A stretch of DNA of 64,000 nt from Mucilaginibacter sp. PAMC 26640. Lineage in GTDB: Bacteria; Bacteroidota; Bacteroidia; Sphingobacteriales; Sphingobacteriaceae. Each line of letters starts with the position of its first letter. Position 1 is the stretch's first letter. Of this stretch, positions 26,184 to 35,271 are shown one piece after another. The stretch lies in NCBI GenBank assembly GCA_001596135.1, contig CP014773.1, positions 3,720,001 to 3,784,000 on the forward strand, given 5' to 3'. The notes under the pieces are model-generated. The model saw nothing but the letters and a program-made list of their open reading frames with translations, was not told the origin of the DNA and did not search any database. A program made the position numbers and the translations under genes.

Positions 26184-29100
26184 TTGAATTGGGTGAAAGC
26201 GATAGGTACTGTTGTATCAATTCTTATAGTGTTTGGTGGGTTTACCGTATACGGCCAATCTAACCAGGGTAAAGAGTTCTGGACCGGCTACATGTCGCAC
26301 GTTGAGAGTACCGGTAAAAGCCAGATGAGCCTTTATATTACCGGCGGTGTAAATACCACAGGCAAAGTGGAAATTGCCGATGGATCCTATGCTATTCCTT
26401 TTACGATAAAAGCCAACCAGGTAACTACAGTAGAAATTCCCCGCAGCGCCTTTATGAAAAATCAGGGGCAGTTTCTAAAAGGGATACATATAACGTCGCA
26501 AAAAAACATTGCAGTGTACGCGCATATTTACGCCAGCAGTGTATCAGGCGCAACACTGCTCTTACCGGTAACCTCGTTGGGGAAGAGTTATTATTCCATT
26601 AATTATACCCAGGCATCAAATTCCGATTCGGATACATCACGAACCTATTCTTCTTTTATGGTAGTTGCAACTGAGGATAATACCACGGTTGAAATAATTC
26701 CCTCGGCAGATCTGTTAAATGGTATACCTGCCGGTGCTACCATTACGCTAAATCTGCGGAAAGGGGAGGTTTACCAGGGGCTATCCCTGATTGATTTAAC
26801 CAATACTGTGATCCGCGCGAAGAGCACCACTGCTGGTGAATGTAAACGGATTGCGGTTTTCTCCGGAAGTACAAAAATTGGCATTGGGTGCCGGCAAGCA
26901 GGCTTTACATCAGATAATTTATTTCAGCAGGTGTATCCTACGGCTTCATGGGGCAAAAACTATATCACCGTCCCGCTGAAGAGCCGGGGATATGATATCA
27001 TCAGGATAATTTGTAGTGCCGATAACACCAATGTTAAAGTTAACGGACTAAATACCTTTCAACCCGTACGGGGACTCTTTGATTTTACATTTTCCTCGCG
27101 TGAAACTAATGTTATATCTGCAGACAAACCTATCCAGGTTGTGCAATATGCAGTATCACAGGGACAGACACTTGGTAATTGCACCAATAACAGTTTTGAT
27201 GTAGGCGATCCCGAAATGATCTATTTAACGCCTACTGAGCAAACGCTTGATCATGTAACGCTTTATTCTACCCCCAACTATGATATCATTAACAATTATA
27301 TCAATATAGTTATAAAGACATCGCAGACAGCAACTTTTGTTCTAGATGGCAAGCCATATACCAATTTTACACCTGTTAGCGCCGACCCTTCTTTCTCTTA
27401 TGCTCAAATTAATGTAAGCCAGGGTACGCATAATATAAGCGCTGCTGATGGCTTTAATGCAATTGCTTATGGATTTGGCAATGCAGAATCTTACGGTTAT
27501 GCTGCGGGCGCCAACCTTAAAAATCTTAATCAGTTTATTGATCTTCAAAATAATAACAACACCCAAGCATTGGCAACTATAAACGGCTGCCGCGATGTTG
27601 AATATAAACTGCACTTAACTTTGCCTTACCCAACAACCAATATTAAATGGAATCTAAACGATGGCACGCCGGACTATGTGGATGCTAACCCCCAGGTGGC
27701 CTATACTACGGTACAAACTGATGGTAAGGTGCTATATAATTACAACTATTATAAATCCCTTAAATTTATTCCGGGCGACTACAGTATTACGGCAACCGTT
27801 CTGAATCCTAATAGCGATGTTTGCGGTGTCACAACAGATATTGATTTCGACTTCAATATTGCAGATTATCCTGAACCCAAATTTACTTTTGAAGGAAACT
27901 GCCCGGGAGATACGACCTATTTTAATGACGTTAGCGATGCAAAAGGTGACGAGGTAAAAACCTGGTTATGGGATTTTGGCGACGGGCAAACAAGTTCATT
28001 GCAAAATCCGAAACATATCTTCGCCGATAAAGGCACTTACAATGTTATTTTAACCGCTACTAATTTAAATGGCTGTTCGTCAATTTCCCCTCCTCTAAAA
28101 GTACTTATTTCTGATAGACCGATAGCGGCATTTGATATCAGCAGTCCCAATTGTGTTGGCGGGGATGTTTTATTTACCGACAGGTCAACTTCAGCAACCA
28201 GCAAAATTGTAAAATGGGTTTGGGACTTTGGGGATAAAACGACAGAAACACATGCAGACAATAAACCCTTCACTCATTTATACAAAAATACGGGCAGGGA
28301 TACCGTAAGGCTTACGTTATGGGATGATAAAGGATGCAGCAGCGCGGCCTACTTTAAAATATTAAATATTACACCACTACCTCAGGTTGATTTTACCCTG
28401 CCAGATGCATGTGTAAATGATTTAGTAGAGTTCACCGACAAAAGTATTATTGCCGACGGTAGCGAGGCTGATTTTACCTACAGATGGAATTTTGGTGACG
28501 ATATGGCAAATAGTATTCACCCGAATACAGGCATCGGAAAAACAACAAACCATCAGTATGCCCACTTTGGCGTCTATACGGTTACGCTTACCGTTACCTC
28601 TGCTGCCGGGTGTTCATCTACAAGATCGCAGCAATTCACCGTAAATGGTGCGCAACCTGCTGCTAAATTTACAACCCAGGATAAGGACAAACTTTGCAGT
28701 AGTAACCCGGTAACATTTAAGGAGGCGTCAACAGTAAATTTTGGCCGTATTACTAAATTTGTTTGGTACTATGATTATGATGGCGACCGGGCGGATGTAG
28801 CAACTTTCGATAAAGATGTGCTGCCGGCAAACCGAATCTACCTGCACAGCTATCCAGTGTTTAACGCACCTGCTACCAAAACCTACAAAGTGCATATGGA
28901 AGCCTATTCCGGTGAAAGCTGTGTTGACATAGCTGAAGACGTAATTACGATAAATGCCAACCCTGTAGTAAATTTGCCCCAAGTAGGGCGGGTTTGCCAG
29001 GATGCCAAACCATTTTTGGTTATACCAGAAACAAATGGTTTTATTGGCACCGGTGTTTTTACAGGTAGTGGTATTTCCCCTGCAGGCTTGTTTACCCCCG

Positions 29101-29696
29101 CAAGTGCAGGTACCGGAGTGGTGACGATTACTTATTTATTTACTGGCCAAAATGGTTGCGACTATACCACTAGCACAAGTATTACTGTTAACCCTGTGCC
29201 AACTGTTGATGCTGGCGGAAATACAGGTTTGCTTGAAGGTGGAATTGTTAAGCTGCCTGCTAACGCGAAGGGGAAGAGTCTTTCCTACAAGTGGACCCCT
29301 GCCACCGGGCTGGATCATGATGACGTCTTAAAGCCGATATGTTCTGCCACCGACGACATAACTTATAAGCTGACTGTTACTAGCGAAGACGGCTGTACAG
29401 CAGCGGATGAAATATCTGTTAAAGTCCTGAAAAAATTAACGATAATAAATACCTTTACACCTAACGGCGATGGCGTTAACGATACCTGGACCATAAAATA
29501 CTTAGAAACTTATCCGGGAAATAAAGTCAACATATACAACAGATATGGAGAAAAGGTATATTCGTCTGTTGGATATGGCAATCCGTGGGACGGAACTTAT
29601 AAAGGCTCTAATTTACCGGTAGGTACATATTATTATATTATAGATCCGGGGAACGGCGTAAAAGTGGTTTCAGGAAGCGTCACGATTATCAGATGA
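26184..29696 (+). CDS. Large PKD-domain surface protein secreted by type IX secretion (IgGFc-binding-like N-terminus)
   Basis: A 1170-residue exported protein. A signal peptide ends near GFTVYGQ. Residues about 30-420 resemble the IgGFc-binding domain region of Bacteroidota adhesins (AVYAHIYASSVSGATLLLPV). Three PKD-type domains follow at about 570-880, each with a W.W.FGD core. The C-terminus (about 1085-1170) is a CHU_C-type sorting domain with NTFTPNGDGVNDTW, IYNRYGEKVY and LPVGTYYYII, which directs type B type IX secretion and surface attachment. The start is TTG at 26184, with GTG at 26193 as an alternative. The stop overlaps the porP-like start by 4 bp, a typical cargo-partner arrangement. 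Adhesion is likely but not proven. Confidence 0.9.
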   Translation: MNWVKAIGTVVSILIVFGGFTVYGQSNQGKEFWTGYMSHVESTGKSQMSLYITGGVNTTGKVEIADGSYAIPFTIKANQVTTVEIPRSAFMKNQGQFLKGIHITSQKNIAVYAHIYASSVSGATLLLPVTSLGKSYYSINYTQASNSDSDTSRTYSSFMVVATEDNTTVEIIPSADLLNGIPAGATITLNLRKGEVYQGLSLIDLTNTVIRAKSTTAGECKRIAVFSGSTKIGIGCRQAGFTSDNLFQQVYPTASWGKNYITVPLKSRGYDIIRIICSADNTNVKVNGLNTFQPVRGLFDFTFSSRETNVISADKPIQVVQYAVSQGQTLGNCTNNSFDVGDPEMIYLTPTEQTLDHVTLYSTPNYDIINNYINIVIKTSQTATFVLDGKPYTNFTPVSADPSFSYAQINVSQGTHNISAADGFNAIAYGFGNAESYGYAAGANLKNLNQFIDLQNNNNTQALATINGCRDVEYKLHLTLPYPTTNIKWNLNDGTPDYVDANPQVAYTTVQTDGKVLYNYNYYKSLKFIPGDYSITATVLNPNSDVCGVTTDIDFDFNIADYPEPKFTFEGNCPGDTTYFNDVSDAKGDEVKTWLWDFGDGQTSSLQNPKHIFADKGTYNVILTATNLNGCSSISPPLKVLISDRPIAAFDISSPNCVGGDVLFTDRSTSATSKIVKWVWDFGDKTTETHADNKPFTHLYKNTGRDTVRLTLWDDKGCSSAAYFKILNITPLPQVDFTLPDACVNDLVEFTDKSIIADGSEADFTYRWNFGDDMANSIHPNTGIGKTTNHQYAHFGVYTVTLTVTSAAGCSSTRSQQFTVNGAQPAAKFTTQDKDKLCSSNPVTFKEASTVNFGRITKFVWYYDYDGDRADVATFDKDVLPANRIYLHSYPVFNAPATKTYKVHMEAYSGESCVDIAEDVITINANPVVNLPQVGRVCQDAKPFLVIPETNGFIGTGVFTGSGISPAGLFTPASAGTGVVTITYLFTGQNGCDYTTSTSITVNPVPTVDAGGNTGLLEGGIVKLPANAKGKSLSYKWTPATGLDHDDVLKPICSATDDITYKLTVTSEDGCTAADEISVKVLKKLTIINTFTPNGDGVNDTWTIKYLETYPGNKVNIYNRYGEKVYSSVGYGNPWDGTYKGSNLPVGTYYYIIDPGNGVKVVSGSVTIIR

Positions 29697-30709
29697 AGAA
29701 AAATTTACCCTTATCACTGCTTTTATTCCTTTTAACGCAAATGGCGCTTGCACAGCAGCGTCCACAATATTCACAATACGTATTCAATAATTTCCTTTTA
29801 AACCCTGCTGTAAGCGGTATTGAAAACTACACTGATGCCAAGCTGGGTTACCGCAGCCAGTGGACAGGTTTACAAGGTGCGCCTGTAACCAGTTACTTCA
29901 GTATTAACGCCCCGTTGGGAGATAACTTTGTACAGGGAGATGCCACCTCGTTCCCTGCTGCCGGCGGCGAGAATCCGTCCAGTAGGCTGTATACACAGTA
30001 TTACCGTGCTGCCGAACCGCATCACGGTATCGGTTTTATGGTAGTATCTGATAAGGCGGGGCCAATAAGCCAAACTAATCTGAATGCAACTTATGCTTAT
30101 CACCTTGGTATTACTGATAAACTTAATTTGTCGGTTGGTGTATCTGCCGGTGTTAATAATCTTTCTATCAATCGTGATCTGATCACGGTAGTTGATCAGG
30201 ATGACAGAGTTATTAATAATCTGCAAGCAAGCCAGTGGAAACCGGATGTCGGGGTTGGTATCTGGGCCTATTCCTCAACCTACTATTTTGGTATTTCGGC
30301 GCAGCAAATATTGTCGCAAAATTTATACGTATCATCAGGAACAACTGCCTTACAAAGTAAAACAGTTCCCCATTTTTTTGCCACCGGTGGGTTTAAAATA
30401 TTCCTGTCTGATGATGTTACTCTGCTGCCTTCAGCATTGCTAAAATTTATTGATCCAGCGCCCATTAGCTTTGATATCAATATGAAGATGTCATTTCGCG
30501 ACAGATTCTGGTTCGGAGGCTCTTATCGCCGTGGCGATTCTTATGCAGTATTGATGGGCTTTAATTTAAGTTCGGTAATCAATGTAGGTTACTCGTATGA
30601 TATTACCACATCCGCGCTTCGTACCGTTAGTAACGGATCACACGAATTGGTGTTGGGGATACTGCTCAATAACCGATATAACTTAAAAAGTCCGCAACAC
30701 GGCTTTTAA
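29693..30709 (+). CDS. PorP/SprF family type IX secretion system membrane protein
   Basis: A 338-residue outer-membrane protein. A signal peptide ends at MALAQQ, and RPQYSQYVFNNFLLNPAVSGIE is the family start. The remainder alternates polar and aromatic residues as in a beta barrel, ending in a strand LVLGILLNNRYNL. PorP/SprF proteins are needed for surface delivery of type B cargo. The ATG overlaps the last codon and stop of the preceding PKD protein (ATGA), so translation is coupled and the two probably work as a pair. Confidence 0.95.
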   Translation: MKKNLPLSLLLFLLTQMALAQQRPQYSQYVFNNFLLNPAVSGIENYTDAKLGYRSQWTGLQGAPVTSYFSINAPLGDNFVQGDATSFPAAGGENPSSRLYTQYYRAAEPHHGIGFMVVSDKAGPISQTNLNATYAYHLGITDKLNLSVGVSAGVNNLSINRDLITVVDQDDRVINNLQASQWKPDVGVGIWAYSSTYYFGISAQQILSQNLYVSSGTTALQSKTVPHFFATGGFKIFLSDDVTLLPSALLKFIDPAPISFDINMKMSFRDRFWFGGSYRRGDSYAVLMGFNLSSVINVGYSYDITTSALRTVSNGSHELVLGILLNNRYNLKSPQHGF

Positions 30710-30763
30710 TAAGGGTCTCAGTTTCAAAAGGGGAAACCGGTCGGTAAGAATTTAGCAAATAGG

Positions 30764-30815
30764 TAGTCAATAATAAAGCCCTTCGATAGCTATCAAAGGG
30801 CTTTATTATTGACTA
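30764..30815. terminator. Strong bidirectional terminator between porP-like and rpoN
   Basis: Two 26-base arms (30764-30789 and 30790-30815) meet at the centre without a separate loop and pair with only one mismatch, so the top of the stem must open as the loop. It separates two convergent genes and is AT-rich at both ends, as a two-way terminator should be. Confidence 0.8.
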
Positions 30816-30847
30816 TATTTTTCTGCTAAGGGCGGAGAGACTGTTTT

Positions 30848-32323
30848 CTACAACTCTTTCCTCAACCGGGCTACCGGTATATTCATTTGTTCGCGGTATT
30901 TAGCTACAGTTCGCCGGGCTATATTATAACCTGCATCTTTTAATATGTCGGTTAATTTTTCGTCAGCCAGCGGATGGCGTTTATCTTCCTGGCCAATATG
31001 CTCTTCTAAAATCTTTTTAACTTCTTTATTTGATACCTCTTCGCCACTTTCCGTTTGAATAGCTTCGCTAAAGAATGATTTTAGTAAAAACGTACCATGC
31101 TCCGTTTGCACATATTTAGAGTTGGCCACGCGCGATACGGTGGAGATATCCATGCCGATACGGTCAGCAATATCTTTCAGGATCATAGGTTTCAGATTTT
31201 TATCATCGCCTGTTAAAAAGAAATCGTACTGATACTGCATAATAGCATTCATCGTTTTCAGCAGGGTTTGCTGGCGCTGTTTGATAGCATCGATAAACCA
31301 CTTTGCCGAATCGAGCTTTTGTTTTACAAACTGTACGGCCTCTTTTAACTTTTTATCTTTTTGTGCAGCCTTATCATAGTGCTGAAACATTTCCTGATAG
31401 GACCGGCTCACTTTGAGTTCCGGCGCATTTTTGGAGTTTAGGGTTAGGATCAGCATACCATCGTTATTGGTGATATGAAAATCCGGTATTACCTGCATTT
31501 GTTTGGTGCTCACCTCATTGCTATCGCCTGGTTTTGGGTTTAGCTTCAATATTTCGTTTACTACTCCACGCAGCTCCAAAGAGTTCATGTTGAGCGAACG
31601 CTCCAGCTTATCATAATGCTTGCGGGTAAACTCATCCAGGTAATCCTCAACCACCATTATCGCTTTTTTGATAATAGGATCGGCGGGGTCTTTCTTTCGG
31701 AGTTGTATTAGAAGGCATTCCTGCAGGCTTCGGGCACCAACGCCGGCAGGGTCAAAGCTTTGGATAACTTTAAGCATATCCTCTACTTCTTCATCCTCGG
31801 CCATTACGTTTTGCGAAAAAGCAAGGTCGTCGGTGATGTTCATAATAGGCCTGCGCAGGTAACCGTCGTCATCCAGGCTGCCTATAATTTGCTGGCCAAT
31901 TTTAAAGTCTTTGTCAGAAAGCGGCAACAGATCCAGTTGGGCCTGCAAGCTTTCGAAGAATGAGCTTTGCACAGCGATAGGGATTTCTTTGCGTTCATCT
32001 TCATCATCACCATTTTGGTCATAGCGCGATCCATAATCGTTCACGTTATCTTCCTGCAGGTAATCATCTATATTGAACTCATCCATTTCTCCCTTTTCTT
32101 CATCACCGTTGTAGGTGTCTTCGTCAGGGTCGCGGTCCGGATATTGTTCTTCAGGTTCGTTTATATTGGTTAAGCTGATGTCTTCAAGGGCCGGATTTTC
32201 TTCCAGTTCTTCTTTTATCCGGGTATCAAGCGATACCGTAGGCACCTGCAAAAGTTTTATAAACTGTATTTGCTGGGGAGAAAGTTTTTGTAAGAGTTTT
32301 TGTTGAAGGTTCTGTTTAAGCAT
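30848..32323 (-). CDS. rpoN: RNA polymerase sigma-54 factor
   Basis: A 491-residue sigma factor that recognises -24/-12 promoters and needs AAA+ activators. The glutamine- and leucine-rich region I is at the N-terminus (KLSPQQIQFIKLLQVPT). An acidic region II follows (about 60-120, many D and E). Then come the core-binding domain, the HTH region (ADRIGMDISTVSRVANSKY) and the RpoN box ARRTVAKYRE at 469-478. Length is normal. No activator gene lies beside it in the window. Confidence 0.97.
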   Translation of the reverse strand: MLKQNLQQKLLQKLSPQQIQFIKLLQVPTVSLDTRIKEELEENPALEDISLTNINEPEEQYPDRDPDEDTYNGDEEKGEMDEFNIDDYLQEDNVNDYGSRYDQNGDDEDERKEIPIAVQSSFFESLQAQLDLLPLSDKDFKIGQQIIGSLDDDGYLRRPIMNITDDLAFSQNVMAEDEEVEDMLKVIQSFDPAGVGARSLQECLLIQLRKKDPADPIIKKAIMVVEDYLDEFTRKHYDKLERSLNMNSLELRGVVNEILKLNPKPGDSNEVSTKQMQVIPDFHITNNDGMLILTLNSKNAPELKVSRSYQEMFQHYDKAAQKDKKLKEAVQFVKQKLDSAKWFIDAIKQRQQTLLKTMNAIMQYQYDFFLTGDDKNLKPMILKDIADRIGMDISTVSRVANSKYVQTEHGTFLLKSFFSEAIQTESGEEVSNKEVKKILEEHIGQEDKRHPLADEKLTDILKDAGYNIARRTVAKYREQMNIPVARLRKEL

Positions 32324-32441
32324 AATTTAAGACAAGGGCAAAAGTACATCAATTCCCTTAACTAATAAAATAAGATATAGAGCAGTATGATTGTGTAAAT
32401 GTTTTTTGCAATATTTTGTTTGGGAGGCTTGTGAAATATTA

Positions 32442-32472
32442 ATAACTTTAAAATATAAATATTTAAAGTTAT
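32442..32472 (+). promoter_or_regulatory. AT-rich hairpin overlapping the mscL start codon
   Basis: Perfect 11-bp arms ATAACTTTAAA (32442-32452) and TTTAAAGTTAT (32462-32472) surround a 9-base loop. The right arm includes the first two bases of the ATG at 32471. In mRNA this would pair the start region. In DNA it could be an operator. Confidence 0.5.
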
Positions 32473-32860
32473 GGGATTTGTAAAGGAATTTAAAGAATTT
32501 GCCGTAAAAGGTAATGTATTGGACTTGGCTGTAGCAGTGGTAATAGGTGCTGCGTTTGGAAAAATTGTGAGTTCGCTTGTGGAAGATATTATTACACCTG
32601 CTATTTTAACACCCGCTTTAAAAGCAGCTCATTTATCTAATCTGAGCCAGTTAGTTATACCCGGCACCGCTATTAAATATGGTAATTTTCTATCACAAAT
32701 CATTTCTTTCATCATTGTTGCCTTGTCACTGTTTTCAATTATCACAGCGGTAAACAAATTTAAAAAGGCAGAGGCTATTGCGCCAACTATTGTACCTGCG
32801 CCAACAAAACAAGAACTATTGCTGACAGAGATCCGCGATATTTTGTCAGAAAAAAAATAG
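32471..32860 (+). CDS. mscL: Large-conductance mechanosensitive channel
   Basis: A 129-residue inner-membrane channel that opens under membrane tension to release solutes during osmotic downshock. The N-terminus MGFVKEFKEFAVKGNVLDLA continues into TM1 (AVAVVIGAAFGKIVSSLVED), then a periplasmic loop, TM2 (FLSQIISFIIVALSLFSII) and a short charged cytoplasmic helix at the end. Length is normal. Its start codon lies in the stem of a perfect inverted repeat. The MmcQ/YjbR gene follows 14 bp later on the same strand. Confidence 0.97.
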   Translation: MGFVKEFKEFAVKGNVLDLAVAVVIGAAFGKIVSSLVEDIITPAILTPALKAAHLSNLSQLVIPGTAIKYGNFLSQIISFIIVALSLFSIITAVNKFKKAEAIAPTIVPAPTKQELLLTEIRDILSEKK

Positions 32861-32874
32861 ATCGAAAATAATCA

Positions 32875-33216
32875 ATGATCGATACCGAGACTGTCCGACG
32901 GCTTGCTTTGGCTTTACCCGAAGCAACGGAAGCCTCGCATTTCAACAATCGGTCATTTAAGGTTAACAAGAAAATTTTCGCCACGCTAAATGCAATAGAA
33001 AAACGGGCAACCGTTAAGCTCTCAGCTATCGATCAGGATATCTTTTGCACATTTGATAAGGCTGTTGTTTACCCTGTGCCCAACAAATGGGGTAAACAGG
33101 GGTGGATGCACATCAATTTGCAAGCCGTTAATGATGATATGTTTATTGATATATTGAAAACGGCTTATAAAACGGTTGCTCCAATAAAACTGGGTGGCTT
33201 GGTGAGTTTTGAATAA
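32875..33216 (+). CDS. MmcQ/YjbR family protein
   Basis: A 113-residue single-domain protein of the MmcQ/YjbR family, a small alpha/beta fold related to CyaY-like DNA-binding domains. The family pattern is clear: TVRRLALALPEATEASHF, FKVNKKIFATLN, KWGKQGWMHINL and a C-terminal helix. It often occurs alone with no known role. It follows mscL by 14 bp and is probably on the same transcript. Confidence 0.9.
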   Translation: MIDTETVRRLALALPEATEASHFNNRSFKVNKKIFATLNAIEKRATVKLSAIDQDIFCTFDKAVVYPVPNKWGKQGWMHINLQAVNDDMFIDILKTAYKTVAPIKLGGLVSFE

Positions 33217-33264
33217 ATGAGCGGACTTTATTTTATGGTAGCTTCGTTTGTCGATCGTGCTTCC

Positions 33265-34134
33265 CTAAAAAGTTTTTGGCAATTGCGGGTCAGTTAAAAT
33301 AATATAATCTCCAAATTTCGCAAACTTAGCCCAATCCGGCTTCCCAAAGGTTTCGTCTGCGTAAGCCTGGATGTTGATGATTCTGACGGCTGGGGCATAC
33401 TTCTTTAATTGTGCAATGGTTCCCAGTTTTTCTTCGCTGTGGAAGCCGCCATTTACCTGAAAGATTTTGAAATTCTGATGTGCTCTGTAAAACTTAGCGA
33501 TGAAATAGCCCATGGTCGCGTCCCAAAGGTTTTGCGACTGATACATCTTCATTTCGCTGTGACCGCCCATAATTGCGCTAAATTTTTCGTAGTAGGCACC
33601 AGTAGCCGTATCGATAGGCAAGGGGGGCAACCAGCTTTTAGCGGTGGCATCCAGCTTTTGCAGTTCTGCCAGGCCAAATCGCGTGGTCATATTTGTATAA
33701 CGGGTAGGGGCGTTGGCTGCTATAACCGGTAAATGATTTTCTTTAGCCATTTCTACCATAGGGCGGTAATCTTTGTAATTTTGCCATGCACGACCCTCCG
33801 TGATCAAATTCTTTTCGCGGATGAAACCAGCAAGGTATTCATTCAAAACAGTTTGGCAATCCGTTTGGAACATTTCCATCGATAAAGCTGTTTTTGCCGG
33901 ATATTTCTCTGCCAATTTTTTAAAAAGCACATGCTCGAGGTAATGTCCGGTGCTATCATTATGTTCCTCGCCAAAGAAAAGCACATCTGCTTTGTCCATA
34001 TCGTTTATAATATCATCGAGAGTTACTTGCGCTCGTTTAACGGTGCTGTAGATTTTGTAATGTGGAGCCATAATATCCTGACTGGCCGCAAATAAGGGGA
34101 GGGCAAAAAGTATTAAAAAGGCTGTGAATTTCAT
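33265..34134 (-). CDS. ChaN family exported protein
   Basis: About 289 residues with a signal peptide ending near FAASQD and no lipobox cysteine. The ChaN domain covers most of the protein, with conserved VLFFGEEHNDSTGH, SMEMFQTD, ANAPTRYTN and FQVNGGFHSEEK. ChaN proteins are haem- or iron-associated periplasmic lipoproteins in other bacteria, and the glutamate/histidine motif fits metal or haem contact. The ATG at 34134 begins the signal peptide and is preferred over 34179. It is divergent from rpmH. Confidence 0.87.
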   Translation of the reverse strand: MKFTAFLILFALPLFAASQDIMAPHYKIYSTVKRAQVTLDDIINDMDKADVLFFGEEHNDSTGHYLEHVLFKKLAEKYPAKTALSMEMFQTDCQTVLNEYLAGFIREKNLITEGRAWQNYKDYRPMVEMAKENHLPVIAANAPTRYTNMTTRFGLAELQKLDATAKSWLPPLPIDTATGAYYEKFSAIMGGHSEMKMYQSQNLWDATMGYFIAKFYRAHQNFKIFQVNGGFHSEEKLGTIAQLKKYAPAVRIINIQAYADETFGKPDWAKFAKFGDYIILTDPQLPKTF

Positions 34135-34194
34135 AGTCGGTATATATATGTTAATATGTTGATAAATACACGTTATCAAATTACCACATTAGTA

Positions 34195-34225
34195 TTTGAA
34201 AAAACTAAAAAAAAGGCTACATTTG
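34195..34225 (+). promoter_or_regulatory. Bacteroidota-type promoter of rpmH
   Basis: The -33 element TTTG (34195-34198) and the -7 element TACATTTG (34218-34225) are separated by exactly 19 bases of A-rich sequence. The start of transcription would be near 34232, giving a leader of about 45 bases before rpmH. This is one of the two best-matching promoters in the window. Confidence 0.78.
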
Positions 34226-34277
34226 CACTCTTGTTTTTAAAAGCGACAGATTAGAATAATTAGTATAAAATATAGCC

Positions 34278-34436
34278 ATGAAAAGAACGTTTCAGCCCTC
34301 ACAAAGGAAAAGAAGAAATAAGCACGGTTTCCGTGAGCGCATGTCAACTGCTAACGGCAGAAGGATATTAGCAGCAAGAAGAGCCAAAGGCCGCAAAAGA
34401 TTAACAGTATCTGACGAGCGTAGCCACAAAGCTTAA
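34278..34436 (+). CDS. rpmH: 50S ribosomal protein bL34
   Basis: A 52-residue, strongly basic ribosomal protein. It begins [19 protein letters not shown], continues [21 protein letters not shown] and ends [11 protein letters not shown], which is the bL34 pattern with a short C-terminal extension. It heads the conserved rpmH-rnpA-yidD cluster. A well-formed promoter lies 53 bp upstream of the ATG. Confidence 0.97.
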   Translation: MKRTFQPSQRKRRNKHGFRERMSTANGRRILAARRAKGRKRLTVSDERSHKA

Positions 34437-34508
34437 TTCTCTGGTTGTTTCTCCTTATAAAGGGGCTGAGCCGGTTAATAGCTTAATTTAGGTTCGGCAC
34501 TAACAACT

Positions 34509-34892
34509 ATGCATACTTTTAAAAAAGAAGAACGGTTATGTAACAAAAGGCTTATTGACGGTCTTTTTCATAAGGGTTCTTCTTTTTTATGTTATCCCTT
34601 CAGAGCCTCCTGGCTCGCTGCAGATGCCGCGCAGGTATTTCCGGTACAAATATTGTTTTCGGTTGCTAAAAAACGGTACAAGCGTGCTGTGGAACGTAAC
34701 CTGATCAAACGCCGTATGAGGGATGCCTACAGGCTAAACAAACAATCTCTTTTATATAGTTCAATACTTGCTGCTGATAAAAAAATAATTTTATCGGTTG
34801 GTTATATTGGTAAAGAAATTGCCGATTTTGAAATGATGGAAAAAAAGATGCGGAAATTATTAATACAGCTTGAAGGGCAGGTGTTGAAATGA
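34509..34892 (+). CDS. rnpA: Ribonuclease P protein component
   Basis: A 127-residue basic protein that binds the RNase P RNA and helps process the 5' end of tRNA precursors. The conserved RNR-type motif [18 protein letters not shown] lies at about residues 58-76, and the N-terminus [17 protein letters not shown] is typical. Gene order rpmH-rnpA-yidD is conserved across bacteria. The stop overlaps the yidD start by 4 bp. Confidence 0.97.
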   Translation: MHTFKKEERLCNKRLIDGLFHKGSSFLCYPFRASWLAADAAQVFPVQILFSVAKKRYKRAVERNLIKRRMRDAYRLNKQSLLYSSILAADKKIILSVGYIGKEIADFEMMEKKMRKLLIQLEGQVLK

Positions 34893-35131
34893 AATTATTG
34901 TGGGATTCTTTTAAAAGTGTGGTTGGCTGGATCTTCCTGATACTGATAAAGGGATACCAATATTTTATTTCACCTATAACCGGAGCATCATGCAGATATA
35001 CGCCAACTTGTTCGCAATACGGGGCAGAAGCTATCAAAAGGCACGGTCCCTTTAAAGGTGGCTGGTTAACTTTAAAGCGCATTGCGAGTTGCAATCCTTG
35101 GGGCGGACATGGGCATGACCCGGTGCCGTAA
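34889..35131 (+). CDS. yidD: Membrane protein insertion efficiency factor YidD
   Basis: An 80-residue protein with a hydrophobic N-terminal helix ([18 protein letters not shown]) and the conserved cysteine motifs [19 protein letters not shown] and [13 protein letters not shown]. YidD assists insertion of membrane proteins by YidC at the inner membrane. It is translationally coupled to rnpA through an ATGA overlap and ends the rpmH transcript unit. Confidence 0.97.
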   Translation: MKLLWDSFKSVVGWIFLILIKGYQYFISPITGASCRYTPTCSQYGAEAIKRHGPFKGGWLTLKRIASCNPWGGHGHDPVP

Positions 35132-35165
35132 CTTGCGTGGTTAGATGTAAATTGATATAGATTCA

Positions 35166-35183
35166 CAAAGAAGAACTTCTTTG
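35166..35183. repeat. Perfect inverted repeat after yidD
   Basis: CAAAGAAG-AA-CTTCTTTG, 8-bp perfect arms with a 2-base centre, 34 bp after the yidD stop. It lacks a T tract, so a terminator role is weak. A regulatory role for tsaB is also possible. Confidence 0.35.
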
Positions 35184-35271
35184 CATTGATGAAATAATGG
35201 CTAGCCCAACACACATTCCTATTTTTCAGTCGTTATTAATCACACATAACGCAACACTGATTGCTGACTAA

